Source of the DNA: Niabella sp.
GTDB taxonomy: Bacteria; Bacteroidota; Bacteroidia; Chitinophagales; Chitinophagaceae
DNA: 64,000 nt
Direction of reading: 5' to 3'
Assembly (NCBI GenBank): GCA_027493055.1
Contig: JAPUDO010000076.1
Location: 124,001-188,000 of the forward strand
Under the pieces are notes generated by a model. It did not search any database and was not told the DNA's origin. It saw only the letters and a list, made by a program, of their open reading frames with translations. Position 1 is the first letter of the stretch. Every line of letters starts with the position of its first letter. This document shows, piece by piece, positions 61,573-64,000 of this stretch. A program made the position numbers and the translations under genes.

Positions 61573-62457
61573 ATGGCTGGAATACTGGAACAAATAGGCA
61601 ATACGCCTTTGATTGAGCTGAATAAAGTGTCGGTAAATAACAATGTAAAAATATATGCCAAACTGGAAGGTAATAATCCCGGGGGCAGCGTAAAAGACCG
61701 TGCTGCTTACGGTATGATAAAAGGTGCTTTAGACCGTGGGGAAATTAAGCCGGGCACCCGGCTGATTGAAGCTACCAGCGGCAATACAGGTATTGCCCTG
61801 GCTATGATAGCTAATTTGTTTGGCATTAACATAGAGCTCGTGATGCCCGAAAACGCTACAAGAGAACGGGTTTTAACTATGCAGGCATTTGGCGCAAAAG
61901 TTACTTTAACACCCAGGGATAGGGGTATGGAAGGCTCTATTGACTATGCCAATGATAAACTAAAAGAGGGGGGCTACCTGATGCTTAACCAGTTTGGCAA
62001 CCCCGACAATCCGGGTATGCATTACAAAACCACCGGCCCGGAAATATGGCGCGATACTGAAGGCAACATTACCCATTTTGTTTCGTCTATGGGAACAACA
62101 GGCACTATTATGGGTGTATCGCAATACCTGAAAGAAGTGAATCCTGCTATCCAGATCGTAGGCTGCCAGCCCACGGACGGGTCCAGCATACCGGGTATAC
62201 GCAAATGGCCACAGGCCTACCTGCCAAAAATATTCGATCGCAGCAGGGTTGACAAAGTGATAGAAGTGGATGAAAAAGATGCCCGTATTATGGCAAAGCG
62301 CCTGGCCAAGGAAGAAGCCGTGTTTGCCGGTATGAGCAGTGGCGGCGCTGTATATGCTGCTATTGAACTGTCAAAAGAGCTTACATCAGGTGTTATTGTT
62401 TGCATTATCTGCGACAGGGGCGACAGGTATTTATCTTCTGATCTGTTTGATGAATAG
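61573..62457 (+). CDS. cysM: Cysteine synthase B (O-acetylserine sulfhydrylase)
   Basis: 294 residues, the usual CysM size. GNNPGGSVKDRAAYGMI places the PLP Lys at 41. EATSGNTGIALAMIANLFG is the substrate loop, and GTTGTIMGVSQYLKE the PLP-phosphate loop. IICDRGDRYLSSDLF is the C-terminal motif typical of CysM. It makes L-cysteine from O-acetyl-L-serine and sulfide or thiosulfate. Single gene; the stop is 21 bp from the convergent MmcQ gene. Confidence 0.96.
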   Translation: MAGILEQIGNTPLIELNKVSVNNNVKIYAKLEGNNPGGSVKDRAAYGMIKGALDRGEIKPGTRLIEATSGNTGIALAMIANLFGINIELVMPENATRERVLTMQAFGAKVTLTPRDRGMEGSIDYANDKLKEGGYLMLNQFGNPDNPGMHYKTTGPEIWRDTEGNITHFVSSMGTTGTIMGVSQYLKEVNPAIQIVGCQPTDGSSIPGIRKWPQAYLPKIFDRSRVDKVIEVDEKDARIMAKRLAKEEAVFAGMSSGGAVYAAIELSKELTSGVIVCIICDRGDRYLSSDLFDE

Positions 62458-62478
62458 TTCATTTATCATCCCAGCACC

Positions 62479-62811
62479 TCATCTTCCCTTTTTGATCTTA
62501 GCCACCAGGTTATAAGAATCATCTATCCATTCTTTTAAAAGCCTGGGAGGAACGGATCCGTCTGCAATAACCGTGTTCCAGTGCTTTTTGTTCATGTGAT
62601 AGCCTGGCGTAACGCAGTGATAAGTTTCCCGCAGTTCCAGGGCTTTATCCGGATCGCATTTTACATTAAATGAAAGCGGATCACTATCCAATCCTGTTAA
62701 CAAAAAGATCTTACCATTCACTTTATAAACCAGGGTGTCTGGCCCAAAAGGAAGTGTTTCCTCTGCGCCGTTCTTAGAAAGGCAATAATCACGAAGGGTT
62801 TCAATATCCAT
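62479..62811 (-). CDS. MmcQ/YjbR-family protein
   Basis: 110 residues from the ATG at 62811 (MDIETLRDYCLSKNGAEETL); a 25-residue upstream extension is unlikely. The CyaY-like fold is seen in PFGPDTLVYKVNGKIFLLTG, FNVKCDPDKALELRETY, VTPGYHMNKKHWNTVIADGS and LIDDSYNLVAKIKK-like end (WIDDSYNLVAKI). The motif PGYHMNKKHW is a hallmark. DNA binding is suggested for the family but function is unclear. Convergent with cysM. Confidence 0.93.
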   Translation of the reverse strand: MDIETLRDYCLSKNGAEETLPFGPDTLVYKVNGKIFLLTGLDSDPLSFNVKCDPDKALELRETYHCVTPGYHMNKKHWNTVIADGSVPPRLLKEWIDDSYNLVAKIKKGR

Positions 62812-63052
62812 AGTAAATTTTTCTTGTATATCTATTATTGATTTTGGCCAAGAGGAACCTTTCCTCCCGACTATTATTAAAAACATCTATTGTGGTCAGG
62901 CGGGGATGAAATTTTTCATTCCCCTTTGTTTAATTTAGGCATGAAAAATCTCATGTCGGTTTCTGTCAATGTAAAATAAGCAAACCATTGCATACAAAAA
63001 AGCGGGATAAAATATTTAACTTAACACCTTAATATTATTACAAACCCAAGCT

Positions 63053-64000
63053 ATGCCGGTTACAAAAAAAGTTCTGTTGCTCGTTTCTGTTCTTATATCT
63101 GTCATTGCTTGTGCGCAACCAGGAAAGAATCATAATTTACAATTTGACCACCTGGCGCAAAAATGGGATGAGGCAATGCCGCTCGGTAACGGCAGGCTTG
63201 GTGCGCTTGTGTGGCAAAAGCAGGGCAGGCTGCGCTTATCGCTGGACCGGGCTGATCTATGGGACGAGCGTAAAGCGCTGGATCTTTCTAAATTCACCTT
63301 TGCTGATGTGGAAAGGTGGGTGCTGAATAAAACCTACGACTCTGCCCACCTGCTGGGCGATGCTCCTTATGACCAGGTCCCCTATCCTACCAAACTTCCT
63401 GCTGCCGCAATGGAATTTGATCTAACCAGTCTGGGAAAAGTTGTATCCAATACACTCGATATAAAAAATGCTATCAATATTATAACTTTTGAAAGCGGGA
63501 TAACTTTTAAATGCTACATACATGCCACCCAAAACACAGGCTATTTTACTTTCGAAAACATAGAGGAAAAATTTTTTCATGAGATATTTAAGACCCTGGT
63601 CCCAAAACTTATTGTACACAATTATAATAACGGCAATAGCGGGAAAGATAACCACTCCGCGCAAGGTCTTGAAAAATTAGGATATGCCCAGGGCACGGTT
63701 ACAGAAACAGCCAATACCATCAGCTACCATCAGCCCACCTATGATAAGAATTATTTTGAAGTAGCCATTACCTGGCAAAAATTCCCGGGGAACAGGATGA
63801 TAGGCGGATGGACCATCAATAACAACAGCAAAGCTAAAATACCGGTCCTTAACATTGCTTCAAGCGATCCAGCAGACTGGGCAGGCCATACAGACTGGTG
63901 GAAGAAGTTCTGGTCCAGGTCATCGGTAAGCCTGCCGGATACCCTTATTGAAAAACAATACTACCTGGAAATGTACAAACTGGGGGCGGTATCGCGTCCT
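63053..64000 (+). CDS. GH95-like secreted glycosidase (3' end outside window)
   Basis: Open from the ATG at 63053 to the right edge (316 codons). MPVTKKVLLLVSVLISVIAC is followed by AQPGK: a signal peptide, with Cys 20 a possible lipobox residue. The N-terminal domain has WDEAMPLGNGRLGALVW and LRLSLDRADLWDERKALDLS, a start seen in GH95 and related six-hairpin glycosidases (alpha-L-fucosidase/galactosidase types). WKKFWSRSSVSLPDTLIEKQ and QYYLEMYKLGAVSRP begin the (alpha/alpha)6 barrel at the right edge. The catalytic residues lie outside. The region 62812-63052 upstream has no obvious gene; an imperfect inverted repeat GGGGATGAAA...TTTCATTCCCC lies near 62900-62925. Confidence 0.75.
   Translation, partial: MPVTKKVLLLVSVLISVIACAQPGKNHNLQFDHLAQKWDEAMPLGNGRLGALVWQKQGRLRLSLDRADLWDERKALDLSKFTFADVERWVLNKTYDSAHLLGDAPYDQVPYPTKLPAAAMEFDLTSLGKVVSNTLDIKNAINIITFESGITFKCYIHATQNTGYFTFENIEEKFFHEIFKTLVPKLIVHNYNNGNSGKDNHSAQGLEKLGYAQGTVTETANTISYHQPTYDKNYFEVAITWQKFPGNRMIGGWTINNNSKAKIPVLNIASSDPADWAGHTDWWKKFWSRSSVSLPDTLIEKQYYLEMYKLGAVSRP

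Noticed and set aside
23058-62962. 18/20 match between 23058-23077 and 62943-62962 (GAAAAATYTCATGTYGGTTT), both in intergenic DNA
   Set aside because: A match of this quality is expected by chance among the many pairs in a 64-kb window, and the sites sit at different distances from genes.

Overview
The window comes from a member of the Bacteroidota, most likely a Chitinophagaceae-type soil or plant-associated glycan degrader. The evidence is two SusC/SusD pairs, FAS1 (fasciclin) surface lipoproteins, Lys-rich SPII signal peptides, a lipoprotein TamA homologue (TamL type) beside TamB, Bacteroidota -7 promoter elements of the TAnnTTTG type, and many small lipoproteins. The family assignment is inference; the phylum assignment is firm.

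Region 1 (1-22.9 kb) is a polysaccharide utilisation locus, almost all on the minus strand. A seven-gene operon runs from 20043 down to 4627 in the order FAS1, SusC, SusD, FAS1, FAS1, SusC, SusD. It is flanked by a GH2 glycosidase (974-3997), a GH28 polygalacturonase-like enzyme cut by the left edge, an FGly-type sulfatase related to iduronate-2-sulfatases (20308-21762) and a secreted metallophosphoesterase. The operon, the GH2 gene and the sulfatase gene share an 18-bp direct-repeat operator (CAGGAYASAACAGGAYRR) placed 18-19 bp upstream of a -7 element, so they look like one regulon. The enzymes point to a sulfated, uronic-acid-containing glycan. SusC/SusD import it, FAS1 lipoproteins probably help capture it at the cell surface, and GH28, GH2 and sulfatase trim it.

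Region 2 (23-28.1 kb) is a small accessory segment: a flavin-dependent LLM oxidoreductase, an unrecognised gene, a MazG/PRA-PH-like pyrophosphohydrolase, and an AbiEi/AbiEii toxin-antitoxin-like pair whose toxin reading frame is broken. A 40-bp fragment of a second AbiEii gene lies 2 kb away. The segment ends at tRNA-Leu(GAG), and sequences resembling the 3' end of that tRNA recur inside the segment, as expected of a decayed integration site.

Region 3 (28.4-41.2 kb) is chromosomal housekeeping: LepA, a small conserved protein, an M48 protease, and the four-gene ligase-associated DNA repair set (exonuclease, ATP-dependent ligase, DEXH helicase, PdeM nuclease). A MITE-like element lies between ligase and helicase. 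A stress-type cluster follows (DUF1345 membrane protein, small lipoprotein, PA2169-family four-helix protein, small protein, alpha/beta hydrolase).

Region 4 (41.5-64 kb) starts with the outer-membrane biogenesis pair TamB-TamL and a YihY protein. Next come an acetyltransferase, a dicarboxylate symporter, an AIM24/TIGR00266 protein, mannonate dehydratase (uronate catabolism, linking back to the PUL), a GH26-like lipoprotein, a DUF6600 protein, a DnaJ membrane protein, a rhomboid protease, a START-domain protein, a FAD-linked 2-hydroxyacid dehydrogenase, cysteine synthase B and an MmcQ/YjbR protein. The window ends in a GH95-like glycosidase cut by the right edge. Several intergenic gaps in this half hold word-like repeats and hairpins that start exactly at stop codons.
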